Notes under the pieces: model-generated
What the model was told of the DNA's origin: nothing
Database searches by the model: none
The model's input: the letters and a program-made list of their open reading frames with translations, nothing else
Assembly (NCBI RefSeq): GCF_027595985.1
Contig: NC_073312.1
Coordinates: 12,157,995 to 12,221,994 of the forward strand
Direction: 5' to 3'
Source: Sorex araneus
Lineage: Eukaryota; Chordata; Mammalia; Eulipotyphla; Soricidae
Length of the DNA: 64,000 nt
Shown here: positions 1 through 11,704 of the stretch, one piece after another
How the letters are laid out: each line of letters starts with the position of its first letter
Numbering within the stretch: position 1 is the stretch's first letter
Program-made: the position numbers and the translations under genes

Positions 1-243
1 GATCTCGACCCCGGGTCCCACACACTTGAGTTCCTCTGCTGGTTCCTTCATGCGTGAGACTCATCCAAATGTGTGGAGAGTGGCATTGAACATGACTGTG
101 GCTGGGTTCCAGAGGTTTATTAATATAAATATAAATTTATATTAAATTTATAAAATTTGATATAAATTTTAAAATTTTATAAAAATTTTATTTTTATAGA
201 TTTTATATTGTTTCATTTATACAATATAATTTTAATTAACAGC
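1..243. other. AT-rich low-complexity sequence
   Basis: Bases 118-240 are almost pure A/T with short TTTATA/AAATTT repeats. I see no gene or named repeat. Confidence 0.6.
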
Positions 244-402
244 AAACTGGGGGAGTCACATTCAGTGGTGCTCAGAGCTTACTGCTTGTTCTGTACTCAG
301 AGATCATTCCTAACAGTGCTCCGGGGATGATATGGGGGCCAGGGATTGAACCTCTGTCAGCTGCATGTAGGGCAAACACCTTGCCCATGGTACTATATCT
401 AC
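244..402 (-). mobile_element. Old type A-like SINE
   Basis: The minus strand shows the diverged shrew SINE: a GGGATTGAACCTCTG B-box relic, followed toward 402 by the CTTGCCCATGGTACTA head. Confidence 0.6.
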
Positions 403-524
403 AGCCTCTTTAATAGCTATTCTATTCACCAATTCACTGGTTCAAGCTGCTCAATACTTAGCTGCAGGGACCAGTTTCCCCAAATGATACCCTTGTTTCA
501 AGTATGCATGTTCTTTTATAAATA

Positions 525-767
525 TATCACTGTCATTCCATTGCTCATTGATTTGTTCGAACGGGCACCAGTAACGTCTCTCATTGAGAGACTTATTGTT
601 ACTGTTTTTGGCATATCAAATACACCACAGGTAGCTTGCCAGGCTCTGCCGTGCGGGCTCGATACTCTCGGTAGCTTGCCAGGCTCTCCAAGAGGGGCGG
701 AGGAATCGAACCTGGGTCAGCCACGTGCAAGGCGAATGCCTTACCTGCTGCGCTATCACTCCAGTCC
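525..767 (-). mobile_element. Type B SINE
   Basis: The reverse complement gives the tRNA-like head (TAGCGCAGCAGG, then GGTTCGATTCC), the doubled GGCAAGCTACC motif, the ATATGCCAAAAACAGTAAC body and a GACAGTGAT end. There is no A-tail. Confidence 0.9.
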
Positions 768-774
768 TTAACTC

Positions 775-1025
775 TTACAGTGTCCAAGATTTCAATCAAC
801 ATCCTTATTTACCTCCATTTTACCACATTACCTACCCACCCCCATTTCTTGGCATTCCCAGTTCTGTAATCCAAGCCAAGCCTTTGCCATCATTTGGTAC
901 TTTCCATGCCCTTTTTTGCTGCTTGTTATACCACAGAGGGGGGAGATCAGCCAGTATTTGTCCCTCTTTTGATTTATATTGCTCCACATAATATTCTTTA
1001 TATGCATCCTTCCTGCAGAATCCAT
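775..1025 (-). mobile_element. Old L1 3' fragment
   Basis: CCCTCTTTTGATTTATATTG and the following ATAATATTCTTTATATGCATCC match the reversed L1 ORF2 end seen in better copies at 24717 and 46447. No reading frame is intact. Confidence 0.5.
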
Positions 1026-1169
1026 TGAAATACGCATCTTGAGTTTCTACATAGACACATACCAGGGTTGCTTGAGCTTAAAATTCATCAGCCTGGTCTC
1101 ATTAATCCTTCATATGTGTCTAATACTTTTTCAGTGTGCAAAGGCTTGTCTTGCACAAAATTTCAACTG

Positions 1170-1295
1170 ATTTTTGTAACCACCTCATAAACTGGCTATA
1201 AGAGATCTATCCCCTGCTTTTTACAGATGAAGAAACTAAACGGAAAGCAGCAAGATTACTTGCTCAGTTCAACAGCTAGTAGGTGGCAGAGCAGA
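1170..1295 (-). mobile_element. MIR fragment
   Basis: Reversed MIR core: TTTTACAGATGAAGAAACTAA followed by an AACAGCTAGTAGGTGGCAGAG block. Confidence 0.7.
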
Positions 1296-1816
1296 GAAAT
1301 AGGGAATTGCATTCACTGGATGCCAGCCACAGACAGACATTGGGGTCTTGTCTAATCCACAACCTAATGCATTTGGTATTGGGAGGGAGGGCTCTATCTG
1401 AAACAGGAAGACACTGAATTTGGTGAGATGATGGCATTTATTCACAATCACATCTCCGGGAAGTCTAAATTAGGAAGGACCAAGCACACATTCTGGGATT
1501 CCAGATTCAGTGCGTTTGGGGACAGATGCAAGAATTTGAGTTGCTTACAAGATCCCTGGGCATCCTCATGATGCTGAGACTGAATTGCCCTGAGTTGAGC
1601 CTCAGGGCTATTAATTGCCACCTGAGAACCCCGGCATCTCGGTTCCCACTGTGCTCGGTCCACAGAAACACCAGAGACGGTTTATTCCAACTCCGAATCA
1701 ACCACCCCAAAGACACTGTCCTGTGTGGATTGGAAGGAATGCATACTTTCCTTGGATCGATTGACAGAGTAGTGGTCCTAAGTTTTGTATTGACCGATGT
1801 ATAAAAATATGTATTT
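1296..1816. other. Unique stretch, no feature recognised
   Basis: No repeat, splice-flanked exon or familiar protein was found on either strand. Confidence 0.5.
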
Positions 1817-1975
1817 GGGGTCTGGAGAGATAGTACAGGGGTTAAATCACTAGCTTTGCAAGTGGCTGACTGTGGTTCAATCTCCAGCACTGCCAGGACC
1901 AACCCAAGCAGCCAGCCAGGAGATACCCACCCCCTGGTCCCAGCACTGCTGGGACCTAGAAACCTAGTGACAACA
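1817..1975 (+). mobile_element. Diverged SINE
   Basis: A TCTGGAGAGATAGTACAGGG head and GGTTCAATCTCCAGCACTGCC B-box region, with a variant body (CCCAGCACTGCTGGGACC, a short palindrome). Confidence 0.65.
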
Positions 1976-2083
1976 AACGTTCATCTTGAAAACTATTTCA
2001 AAGAAAACAATTTCTTACAACCTCTCATTATGTTGTTTCAAAGGTTGTGAGTTATTGTTAAGCTGTTTTAAAAATCTCTGATT

Positions 2084-2262
2084 GGGACCAGAAAGATAGT
2101 TATAGGGGCTAAGGTGGCAGTCTTGCACAAAATGCGCCCTGATCTCACACCCAAACTTTGCACATTGTCCCACACGCAACACCCAGAGCGAACTCTGAGC
2201 ACAGAGCCAGGAGCAAACCTTGAGCACAGTCAAGGATTCATCTGGTAACAAACCTTCCCCTA

Positions 2263-2309
<47 letters not shown>
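2084..2309 (+). mobile_element. Diverged SINE ending in (CA)n
   Basis: The head is GACCAGAAAGATAGTTATAG and the body keeps GAGCACAGAGCCAGGAGCAA. A (CA)n microsatellite at 2262-2309 has grown at its 3' end. Confidence 0.7.
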
Positions 2310-2312
<3 letters not shown>

Positions 2313-2404
2313 AGAAAACCTCACTAGAAATTATTATAAAGGTTCTGGACATTGCTAGAAAAAAAAATGAAGTCCAATTTTATTTTCAATAATCCATGTA
2401 GAAA

Positions 2405-2589
2405 GGGGCTGGAATGATAACACAGCGGGTAGGGCATTTGCCTTGCATGCGGCCGACCTGGGTTCGATTCCCAGCATCCCGTATGGTCCCCTGAGCACTG
2501 CCAGGAGTAATTCCTGAGTGCAGAGCCAGGAGTAACCCCCGTGCATTGCTAGGTGTGACCCAAAATAAGCAAAAAAAAAAAAAAAAAAA
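2405..2589 (+). mobile_element. Type A SINE
   Basis: Full length: GGGGCTGGAATGATAACACA head, GGTTCGATTCCCAGCATCCC, GAGTAATTCCTGAGTGCAGA and GTGTGACCCAAA, ending in a 19-nt A-run. Confidence 0.95.
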
Positions 2590-4118
2590 TTCATGTAGAA
2601 ATAAAAGCATGTGAAGAAACCCTGAATTTGGCAAAAGAAGGCTCCAAATTTGCATTTCGAATTTCAGTCTTGCTTCAGGGGAAACTGGCGTCTTCCTCAG
2701 CTGATCCGTACACTGGGAAGAGCCGCACTGAGGCAATACTTAATAACATTAATTATAATATTCATAAGACAGCTTTCCGCGAGGCTCTTGAACAACTGTG
2801 ATCACGTCATCGTTCTCTTGGGGGCGAGGACCTACTCCGTCTGCCAGATGACAAGCCGCCAGAGGAGCAGCGACCTTAGGTGTCACTCTGAAGGTCATTC
2901 ACAGACCTCAGTCAGCTCTGCAAATCCCGCCAGCATGCCCAGGGGCCTGTGAGTCACAGTTGGGTGCACAAATGAGCCGACTCGAGGCTAGAGGGTCGGT
3001 GAACACCAGACAGGAAGATTCCAGCCCACCAGCCCCGTCCCTGGGCAAAAAGGATGGGAGGGGATGAACAGCTCCCGCTAAACAGTGGGTTTGCACCCCT
3101 TAGATCGCTTTAGCTCCCCAGAGCCAGAAAGCACTGAGCTGGCGTTCGTTCCTTGTGGCTTATCATCATCTGACCCGGGAGACGAACCCTCGTGGCTGAA
3201 TGCGGACTTTGTACCAAAATAGCTAACGTGTCAGGTATCCGACGCGCGCGGAAGCAGGACACACGATTCATTTTTCCAATGGTGCGAGCCCCAGGAGGGC
3301 CCGCTCAATTAGAATTAGAATTTAATTATCTCTGCTTGCCATAGATGGTGGGGGGTGGGGGTGGAAATCTATTTAAAGTTTGGCCCCTCCCCCACGCCTC
3401 CTTCTTCTGCCGCCGCCGACTAGCCCTGGTGAGTGCTCGGTTCACCCTGCTCAAAGGTGATGCATCGACTCACGCAATCTCCCCGGAGTGTCTGTAGCTG
3501 CCGGTTCCCCCTCCCTCGGGCTAACTAGCCTGAGGAGCCGGGGAATTTCTATTCTTCCATCGGGTCCAGCCTCCGCTATTGGCAGAGAGCCTGAGTCACA
3601 TCCAGGGCGTTGCTGAGTCCAGGCTTGGCGGTGGTGGAGAGTTCCAGAAGCCCGGAGCAGTTCCTGCAGCCCGGAAGGCGCCTGGGATCAGCACAGCTGC
3701 CGTCTTTGGGGAAGACGCTGCGCTCCAGGCTCTGCTCTTTTCCGTCCTCCTGGTCCCTGTTCCTCCTTGCCACCTGTTGGCCCTGAGCGAGGCCAGGCTC
3801 CTGTCAGATTCAGGGATGCTGGGGGCACTCGGACATTAACTGCTGTCACCGCGGCTCCTCGTCTTTGTCAGCCCCTCGGCTTCTCCTACTGATAATCCAG
3901 GTTCCTCTGCTCCAACTTCAGGGCCTTCCGGCTTCTCCACCTCTGGTTCTCTCTCTCTTAGTCCTCGCAGGGTTTCTCTGGGGGCGTTAGAATCTCCTGG
4001 GCTGCTTTGCATTACAGATTCAGGGGCACCCAAGTGTCCCCCCAAACTTGTTAGCAGATCCTTTAGGAGTTGGATATGGACATCTAAACTTATAGCTAGG
4101 CCTATGGGTATTTATTCT
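2590..4118. other. Repeat-free stretch with a promoter-like patch
   Basis: No interspersed repeat was found. GC and CpG content rise between about 3160 and 3560. No protein similarity is recognised in the short open frames here. Confidence 0.5.
3340..3440 (+). promoter_or_regulatory. Speculative TATA-type promoter with a nearby splice donor
   Basis: TATTTAAAG at 3370-3378 is followed by a pyrimidine/GC-box-like CCCCTCCCCCACGCCTCC, a GCCGCCGCCGAC patch, and CTG|GTGAGT at 3426-3434. The layout resembles a small promoter plus first exon of a non-coding transcript. There is no coding support. Confidence 0.22.
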
Positions 4119-4286
4119 ATTTTATTTGGGGGTGACATCCTGCAGTGCTCAGGGTTAATTCCTGATTCTGCACTGTGGGGTCGCACCTGGCAGCCTTAGG
4201 AGACTACACAGGGTGCCAAGGATGGAAGGTGGGTTGTCGGTGCATAGGGTGAGTGCCCTACCTGCTGTACTATTGCTCCAGCGCTG
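4119..4286 (-). mobile_element. Old SINE
   Basis: Reversed SINE with CAGTGCTCAGGGTTAATTCC and a 3' CTGCTGTACTATTGCTCCAGC head relic. Confidence 0.7.
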
Positions 4287-4949
4287 TAGGCCTTATACAC
4301 TCCACCAATGGAGACTCATTAACCCGGGGGATACTGTTGCATTTAATTTATTAAGACTTGGGACTTGATTCCAACCATTTTTCCAGTTTCACTTTCTACC
4401 ACATATAATCAGTTGCGATAAAGGGTCGTGAGAGACCTGGGAATAGACCCTGGGCATTCAGTCTAGCGTACTTTCTGGGTCAACTTTGCCTTTCCGAGTT
4501 GGGGAGAAATTGTTTTCAATATTGTCAGTTTCAGAACTTTTGTAATGTGGAAAATCATTCCTGTGCAAGGAAATGCAAAGGAATCCTATCTGGCGCAGTA
4601 AAATGATGTCTGCTCTGCTTAGAACCAGAATTGCATCCGTTTGTAAATTCATTTTCAAATTCCTTGATTGGTCCCCTGTTTGAATTGTCCCCCTTCAGAC
4701 TGGCTGTGATCTCTTCCGGGTTCCTCCCACTGGGTATTAACTAAAACCTGACCTGTGTCATTTCATACTTGTCTGAGGTCACCATGTTGCTTTCGAAAAT
4801 GATGCTTAAATGATGCTTGCCCACATGCAAGCCTGGATCTCCTGCCTCTCTGTGGGGGGCTAGTTTCTTCCATCTCTGGTCTGCTCTCCTGGCCTCCTCT
4901 CTCCCCCCACCCCAAACCCCCCTATTGCAGGGGTAAAGTCCCTTTCACC
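4287..4949. other. Unique stretch, no feature recognised
   Basis: No repeat or coding signal was seen. It is C-rich near 4880-4925. Confidence 0.45.
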
Positions 4950-5605
4950 TTTCATGGGCCCACGAAAGTCATCAAGCCTCAGCTTGTGTTCTTCATTAGG
5001 CCTGGCCCTGCCTCCGCCTGTCCCCAGCACCCCAACAGATCTCAGCCTCCTGGGCCCTCCTGTTCACACTCCATGGACCCCTTCGGAAGGAGGCAGCCTC
5101 ACGCCTTGCCAGTCGAGAGGAAGCCACAGTTTTCTCTTGCCCGATGCTTCATTTCTCCCCACCCACCCACACATACTTCATCCCCAGGGTTCTGTCTTAA
5201 CATCCCAGCAACTCCCCTGGACCATAAAATTCTGCCCTGGATCTTAGGGTCCCGGGGAGCCCCCAGAGCCTGAGGCAATCAACTAGAAAGACATTCCAGT
5301 GACTTCCTTGCATTCTCTGGACATTTGTCAATTGATAAGAAATGGAAAGATCCCAATTTTCACCTAAAAAGGTCTACAGGAAGGGCCTTTACCTGCAACT
5401 TCCTGGCATCCTCTGTAACATTTGTCAATTGATAAGAAATTTAATTGACTGGAGAGCCTTTTCAGGGGTAACACAAAACTCCCTTTGGACTTAGTCTTGT
5501 ACTAAGTTTTCCCCAACTTGGGGAGCGTCCTCTCTTTTCTACTTTCCAATAAATGTTGATACTTTCCAACTCAGAGTCTGAGCATCTGTATCATTCACTA
5601 TTTTC
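4950..5605 (+). mobile_element. Possible LTR fragment (low confidence)
   Basis: A C-rich segment leads to AATAAA at 5548-5553 and a short T/C-rich tail, resembling the U3-R end of an endogenous retroviral LTR. It also contains a 97-bp spaced duplication. No retroviral gene, primer-binding site or clear boundaries were found. Confidence 0.3.
5302..5440. repeat. Two-copy ~97-bp direct repeat
   Basis: Bases 5302-5344 recur at 5398-5440 with a few changes. The shared core is CATTTGTCAATTGATAAGAA. Confidence 0.85.
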
Positions 5606-5626
5606 ACTCTTGAAAATATTGAAGAA

Positions 5627-5814
5627 ATTGGGGCTGGAGTGATAGCACAGTGGGTAGGGTGTTTGCCTTGCACGAGGCCGACCCAGGTTTGATTCCCAGC
5701 ATCCCATAAGGTCCCCTGAGCACCGCCAGGAGTAATTCCTGAGTGCAGAGCCAGGAGTAACCCCTGTGCATCGCCAGGTGTGACCCAAAAAGCAAAAAAA
5801 AGGGGAAAAAAAAA
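5627..5814 (+). mobile_element. Type A SINE with perfect target-site duplication
   Basis: A complete type A element with an A-rich tail. GAAAATATTGAAGAA flanks it at 5612-5626 and 5815-5829, a 15-bp perfect duplication typical of L1-driven insertion. Confidence 0.97.
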
Positions 5815-6535
5815 GAAAATATTGAAGAACCTGGGTATGGTGAACGAGCAGAGACCTGCTGCCTCTGCTTCTGCTGCTTCTGCATCACCTCATCCCTTTC
5901 TAGTGCCAAGGGGTGTGCCCCACTCTCTTCTGGGGACTGTGAGGACCGGCTGCAATCTGACCGCCAGATGCTTGACACAGCTGTGGCCCATGGCGTCTCT
6001 CAGGAGCTTGCCACTCTCTTCCCTTCTTCATCAGGGAGGGGACCCCGGTCCTCTACGCAGGAGTGCATACCACGGGCAGGTGTGTCTTCACCGGCCTCCC
6101 TGATGAGGAACATCCTTAAATTCTGTGTAAGGTCCCTGGGGAGTCCTGCTAAGTTCTTTCAAAGCAGCTCCCAATGGGTTAGAACAGCCCCCAGAGGGAC
6201 AGGACGGTCTGCTTCGTGCAGCCAGGTGACCTGCAGATCCATTTCTTCATCCCTTACCCGGTCTCTCAGAGGCTCTGTCCACAGGGAGTGCCCCCCGACC
6301 CCAACCTCCTCTAGAAGCTCTGTGTAGAGGTGTGTGTGTGTGTGCGGGGGAGGGGGGGTGCAGACAGAGCCACAGACCCACCAGGGCAGAGGGATCTTGC
6401 TATTCCATTCCCTTGGGAAGACAGCTTCAGTTCGACCTCTAAACTAAAGGCATAAAGCTTTGTGAGGCAGAACTGGCTTGGTCGGCAGCACCATTTTCAA
6501 CCAAATGAGGTTTCCTAGCAGCTTGATTTCTGTTA

Positions 6536-6582
<47 letters not shown>

Positions 6583-7574
6583 CACAGAGAGTTCCCCAGC
6601 ATGCATATTAAACTGTGCACTTCCTGCACCACCATCCCATGATGCTAAATTCCGTAAGAAGAGAAGGCAGGCTCGTGTGTCGAAGAGCATTTTCCAAAAA
6701 GGATGCTGCAGCACAGGAAGTGGCCCCAGGGATGGGTCTGTGCAAACCGACATCAAGAGTCATCAGCACTGAGGGCCACTAGGCAGGGCCTGTGAAAGGC
6801 AGTCACGGCAGCACTACTCACTGCCTGGGCTCTGTACAGCGCGGGCTGGCAGGGCAGCACTTCCTGGGCAATGGGCATGAGAGTGACCAGGTGAACCCTG
6901 GAGGGTCCCAGATTCCATGCTCTCCAGTTTGCTCGGGACTCAGGACCTCATATGCCAGGCCTAGGAAATGGGCCAGGAGAGCTGGCCTGGTGGGGCTAGA
7001 AGGCCCCCCTATCACCACACAAAGGTGACCCCCTATCACCACACAAAGAATCATTTCTAGAAAATTGGATAGGTAGGAATAGCTGAACTTATACCCTGAA
7101 AAAGAGATTTAACCAACTCTGGATGGACCAGAAATTCTGGACGCTTATCCAGAGGAATGTGCCTGATGAGTAGTAATTGAGCTTAAAGGACCATCTGAGG
7201 AAGGCGTGCAGTGAATTAGGAGGACATGGAGAAATGGCCATTGAGCCAATAATAAAATAATGTGATTTAGACAATCAAAGTAAATATGAGATGGCCAACG
7301 TTATGAAAGAAACGAGCAGAATAATAAGAGTAGGGGCATGGGTAGCGAGCTCTCCGGAAGCAGGAAGACGGGACGTCAGATCTGAGCACTGAAGGCCAAG
7401 CTTTGGGAAGTACTGGGTGGCAGACGCAAGGCCTCAGAAAGGGCTGGGCTCCGTGAGGACCAGAGGAAAGGCCGCAGCTGGCCAGCAGGCAGTGCTCGGC
7501 AGGAGGAAGTTAGAGCAAAGGTCATGTTTAAAGACATAAAGGGAGACACGGGAGGAAGCTGGCATGCAGGACCC
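5815..7574. other. Mostly unique, one (GT)n array
   Basis: (GT)n lies at 6539-6580 and a shorter TG/G-rich patch at 6331-6359. CCCCCTATCACCACACAAAG occurs twice near 7003-7048. No gene is recognised. Confidence 0.5.
6539..6580 (+). repeat. (GT)n microsatellite
   Basis: An uninterrupted dinucleotide run of about 21 units. Confidence 0.98.
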
Positions 7575-7722
7575 CCCAGATTTGGGCAAGGTGTGGCTCC
7601 AGCGGTAACCTCGCACGTGCAAAGCTCAGTGTTCCACCCCAGCACCACATGGCCCTGTGGAGTACCCCTCAGCGTGGCCCTGGGCCCTATGCACCCCCGG
7701 CTGCAGTGCCCATGACAATAAC
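7575..7722 (+). mobile_element. Very old SINE
   Basis: Relics of the SINE order: TGGCTCCAGCGGTAACCTCG, then CCCCAGCACCACATGGCCCT, then CCATGACAATAAC. Confidence 0.4.
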
Positions 7723-8832
7723 AAGAAAGCACTGTTGGTGCATGAACACTGGGTGGAAAGACCTTCACAACAGCTGAACGGTCTGTGGAACTGTTGCTTT
7801 GGCAGGCAGGAGATTCACATCAGGAAAGCGTGTTTCCCTTGTTCGGGCTGGGATAACGCTGTCGGGGTAGACTGGTCTAGACCTCTGGCTTCTTTTCGGG
7901 TGCACACACTGCCAGCACGCTCCACGGAAGCCCAGGCTCACCAGGTGGGTCCCACAGGACTGAGGACACAGCCATCTCCAGCTGCAGCTGCCCTCTGAGA
8001 GACACAGTGTAGGACAGCTCCAAGTCTGAGACACGGGGTTCGAGACCTGCACTGATGCTATTATTCCTGAGAGTTACAGCATCTGGGAGGACACATTGCC
8101 AAGGACACCCGGCCCTTTGGAGCTCCTTTCAGCATCACCCATGAAGCAGTGGGCGGAGCCAAGCTGAACAAAGGCCCACTCTCTGTGCCTCAGTTTCCAG
8201 CAGCAGATCAGCGACGTGAAAGGCTTCTGGTGCCAGGCAAGCTGAATGTGTCTTCGTGAAGTAGCATTCATAGAAAAGCTCTTTTAATTTCTTTTCTTGC
8301 AGTATTCCTTCCTATCTCAGCAAACCCTTCTGCCCGTGTCCAGTCCCCAGAGGCTCTTTCCAGCCCTGGCTCCTGCGTTTGGACCCTGAGAGACGGTGGG
8401 ACATGTACCAGGTGGCCAGTCCACTTGTCCACTAATGAGAAAAGTGCGTGATTACCAATGTTTCCTGGTCCCGCTTTGGCCCAGACGGGGCTTATTATTG
8501 CCGCCATTAGATGTTTCTCTTCAAGAAAGCCGAGCTGGAAGCACATGGAGCATCTGAAGAGCCACTTACCTTAAGCATGACGCCCAGCAGGCAGAAGGAT
8601 TTTTTAAGAGCACAGACAGCTCCAGCTACGGATCAATATTTCCGCACAGCAGCCGAGGTGCAGTTGCGTCCGCACAGCTGTGGGGCTCCTGGAGCCGAGA
8701 GCGGTCAGCGTTGGACGTCTCCCTCTCAGTGCCCATGCGCATGGTTGGGTTTTATTTGTTACAAATTAGTGAAATGAGATTCATCACATGATTTTATTAA
8801 AAAAAAAATCCCATCCCCTGAAAGCACAGAAA
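7723..8832. other. Unique stretch, no feature recognised
   Basis: No repeat or coding signal could be supported on either strand. Confidence 0.5.
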
Positions 8833-9001
8833 GGGGGCTGGAGTGATAGTACAGCAGGTAGGGCGTTTGCCTTGCACGCAGCTGACCTGGGTTCAATTCC
8901 CAGCATCCCATAGGGTCCCCCGAGCACCGCCAGGAGTAATTTCTGAGTGCAGAACCAGGAGTAACCCCTGTGCATCGCCAGGGGTGACCCCAAAAAAGCC
9001 A

Positions 9002-9044
<43 letters not shown>
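8833..9044 (+). mobile_element. Type A SINE with (ATAA)n tail
   Basis: A complete type A body whose A-tail became an ATAA microsatellite (9001-9044). Imperfect flanks AAAGCACAGAA and AAAACACAGAA suggest the target-site duplication. Confidence 0.93.
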
Positions 9045-9114
9045 AACACAGAAGAGTTAGAAAAGGAAGGTGTTCCTACTGGGTCCACATCTGCCCATTC
9101 AGGTGTTAAAATAG

Positions 9115-9672
9115 TTAAAATAGTTCTCTCAGACATAGAAAGATTGCACTCATATGTGGAATATAATGTAACTGAGAAGTACAAGTTGGCAATGATGCAA
9201 CTTCTGGCAGATATCTCTCTGGACTTAGTTACTAAAATACTAAATTACAGAAACCCAAAACTGAGAGGCCGCTAAGTGTGGTCACTCGACCTCATACCTC
9301 TTCATCCTCAGCAATGGAAAACAAATTATCTAATGCTTCCTTTTCAGCAGGTCTGACTTTAGGGGAGAGACTCTCCAAACAATAATAGTGAGTTTTGTTG
9401 AAATATTGTATGCAATCAAAGTGAAAGTAAAGTGAAATTTATTAGTTACACAGGGGGGGGGGCTTAGGGTGGGGGGGCTAGGGGCGTGGGGGGTTTGGGG
9501 TGTGAGGGGGCGGGGTGGAGCTATACTGGGATTCTTGGTGGTGGAATATGAGCACTGGTGAAGGGATGGGTATTCGAGCATTGTATAACTGAGATTTAAA
9601 CCTGAAAACTTTGTAACTTTGTAACTTTCCACAATAAAAAATTTAAAAAAAAAATAAAATAAAAAATAAAAT
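9115..9672 (+). mobile_element. L1 3' end with poly(A) tail
   Basis: It begins in the last codons of ORF2 (AGAAAGATTGCACTCATATG), runs through a 3' UTR with a G-rich tract (9451-9515), CACTGGTGAAGGGATGGGTA and TTTGTAACTTTCCACAATAAA, and ends in an A-rich tail. It is 5' truncated. Confidence 0.85.
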
Positions 9673-9790
9673 AGTTCTCTGGTGCCCTGTGGCAGAGAGG
9701 GGCAGCTCGGACTCTGTGCCCAGGGTCCTGCCCCTTTCTGAGCAGCAGCTGTGAAGGGAGTAGGAATCCCAGAGTGAAGCCCTATGTCTC

Positions 9791-9928
9791 AAGCCACAGG
9801 TTCCTCTCGGGCAGTTGGTCTGGGTAAGAAGCAGATGTTGTCAGATGTCTCGGGCACCCAAGCCACAGGTTCCTCTCGGGCACCCTGTCTGGGTAAGAAG
9901 CAGATGTCATCAGAGCTGCTTCTAAGAC
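9791..9928 (+). repeat. Two-copy 69-bp tandem repeat
   Basis: Units 9791-9859 and 9860-9928 share AAGCCACAGGTTCCTCTCGG and GGGTAAGAAGCAGATGT. The 69-bp period keeps a forward open frame (9784-10020) in phase, but that frame has no recognisable product. Confidence 0.85.
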
Positions 9929-10204
9929 GACTGTCTCAGGGTGATCTCCGGCTTACCCTCATCAGCACCCCAGGGGGAAGGCTGGCCTCAAGGGATGATT
10001 CATGGCTTCTAGCCTCATGACTGAGCATGAGCCCAGGAATTTGCTGTATTTCCTAAGACCCCATGTGATTTTTAGACATGCTAAAGTGTGAGAATCACGG
10101 GTCTTGCTTTTTGGGGTGGAGTGGGGTGGGGGTGATTTGGAGTCTATTTCTTAACCAAAGAATAATTTATATCAATTAGTGCTGGTTCTGTTGGTCATTA
10201 TTTT

Positions 10205-10390
10205 GCCTGTTTCTGCTGTTATGCTGACTCACTTGATCCTTACGACAATGGATGGTGTGGGAATAACATAATCCCCAATTTCCAAAAGAGTGAGCAAAAG
10301 CACTAAGGCGTTAGGTCACTTGCCCCTTCTCACACAGCCAGGATTCAAAAACAGTTGGGTCTGAGTTCACGCTCTCACTCTTGGCCAGGC
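10205..10390 (-). mobile_element. MIR fragment
   Basis: Reversed MIR order: ACTTGATCCTTACGACAATG, ATAATCCCCAATTTCCAAAA, GGTCACTTGCCC and CACACAGCCAGGATTCAAA. Confidence 0.8.
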
Positions 10391-10454
10391 TGGCTAAGAC
10401 CTTGGCTTCCTACGTGCTACTGCATCCCTCCTCATCCCTTTCAACTGGCTAACA

Positions 10455-10920
10455 CCCCTTTTTTTTTAATTTATTTATTAATTAGTGAATCACCATGAGG
10501 GTACAGTAACAGATTTACACATTTTCATACTTGTGTTTCCCTCGTACAATGTTGGAGCACCTCTCCCTCTACCAGTGTCCATTCTCCACCACCAGTGAAC
10601 CCAGTATCCCTCCCACCTCCCAATCCCATCCCCCTGCCCCCTCCCCCCCCCCCCCGCCTCTGTGGCAGGGCATTCACTTTTGTTCTCTCTCTCCTTTTGG
10701 GTGTTGTGGTCTGCAATAGGGGTATTGAGTGGCCATCGTGTTCAATCTATAGTCTACTTTCAGCACGCATCTCCCCTCCTGAGTGGGTCCTCCAACAAGA
10801 GCTTACTTGATGTTCCCTTCTCTATCAGAACTGCCTTTTCCCCCAGCATGTGAGGCCAGCTTCCAAGCCATGGAGCCAACCTCCTGGTACTTATTTCTAC
10901 TATTCTTGGGTGCTAACACC
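10455..10920 (-). mobile_element. L1 3' UTR fragment
   Basis: A T-rich start, GAATCACCATGAGGGTACAG, CCATTCTCCACCACCAGTGA, a long C-tract, and CTTATTTCTACTATTCTTGG are the reversed 3' UTR seen again at 22009-22578 and 46620-47080. Confidence 0.88.
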
Positions 10921-11039
10921 CCTTCTTTCAAGACTGCGCATCCCTGGTTCTGTGTGCCTTTCTCTGACCCCCAGAAGGTAGAATATCGCCCCCCTACTGA
11001 GAGAGAGGGGACGGCACAGGGCAGTGGCAAACAGCAGTT

Positions 11040-11202
11040 TTCTTTTTCAAGGGTGGCATGGGGGGGTGGAGTGCTGGGGAGGGCTTGGCCAGAGGCTTTT
11101 TGTGGCAGGGCTTGGGGGAACCAGCTGCAATGCCCAGGATTCGAACTAGGGTTAGCTGCATGCACGACAGGTGTCTTTACCCCTGGACTATGCCCCCAGC
11201 CT
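11040..11202 (-). mobile_element. Old SINE
   Basis: Reversed relic with CCCAGGATTCGAACTAGGGT (B box) and CCCCTGGACTATGCCCCCAG. Confidence 0.5.
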
Positions 11203-11704
11203 GCAGTCTTGATACCGCATCTGGTGCTTTCTTAGCACTGCCAGGGGGAAGCCAGTTCTTAGTAATCATAATGCCCAGGTCTGCTGACATTTAATTTGCC
11301 TGCTAATCAAATACTGAAAACCCGGTGCCGACAGTTCCCCAGGTGCTGATCAGAGAGGAGTTGGGCAGGGCCAGGCTCAGGTGCTGGGGCCTCTTCCCAC
11401 CCTGCTTCCCCCACCCCGGAGAGTGGCAGAGTCACCCTCCTGGTTGGGCCACGGGCGAAGGGGCGAATTCCACGTGATCCTGCGTCATTTCCGGAGCACT
11501 CACCGGCACCTGGGCAACCCGTTTCTTGTTCTTATCAAAGCTCCCCCCACCTCAGGGGGTCTGCTCTCTTGCGGGGTGTCCATTCTGTTTCCTTGGCGAG
11601 TGAAAACGTGCTGGACCACCTGCAAATGGGGTGAACTAGGCTGCCCCGGAGGCTCTCCGTGTTCCCGGAGCGAGCAGATACCATTGGGCTACACTCGCAC
11701 ATGA
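11203..11704. other. Unique stretch, no feature recognised
   Basis: Moderately GC-rich, with no repeat or exon that I can support. Confidence 0.45.
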
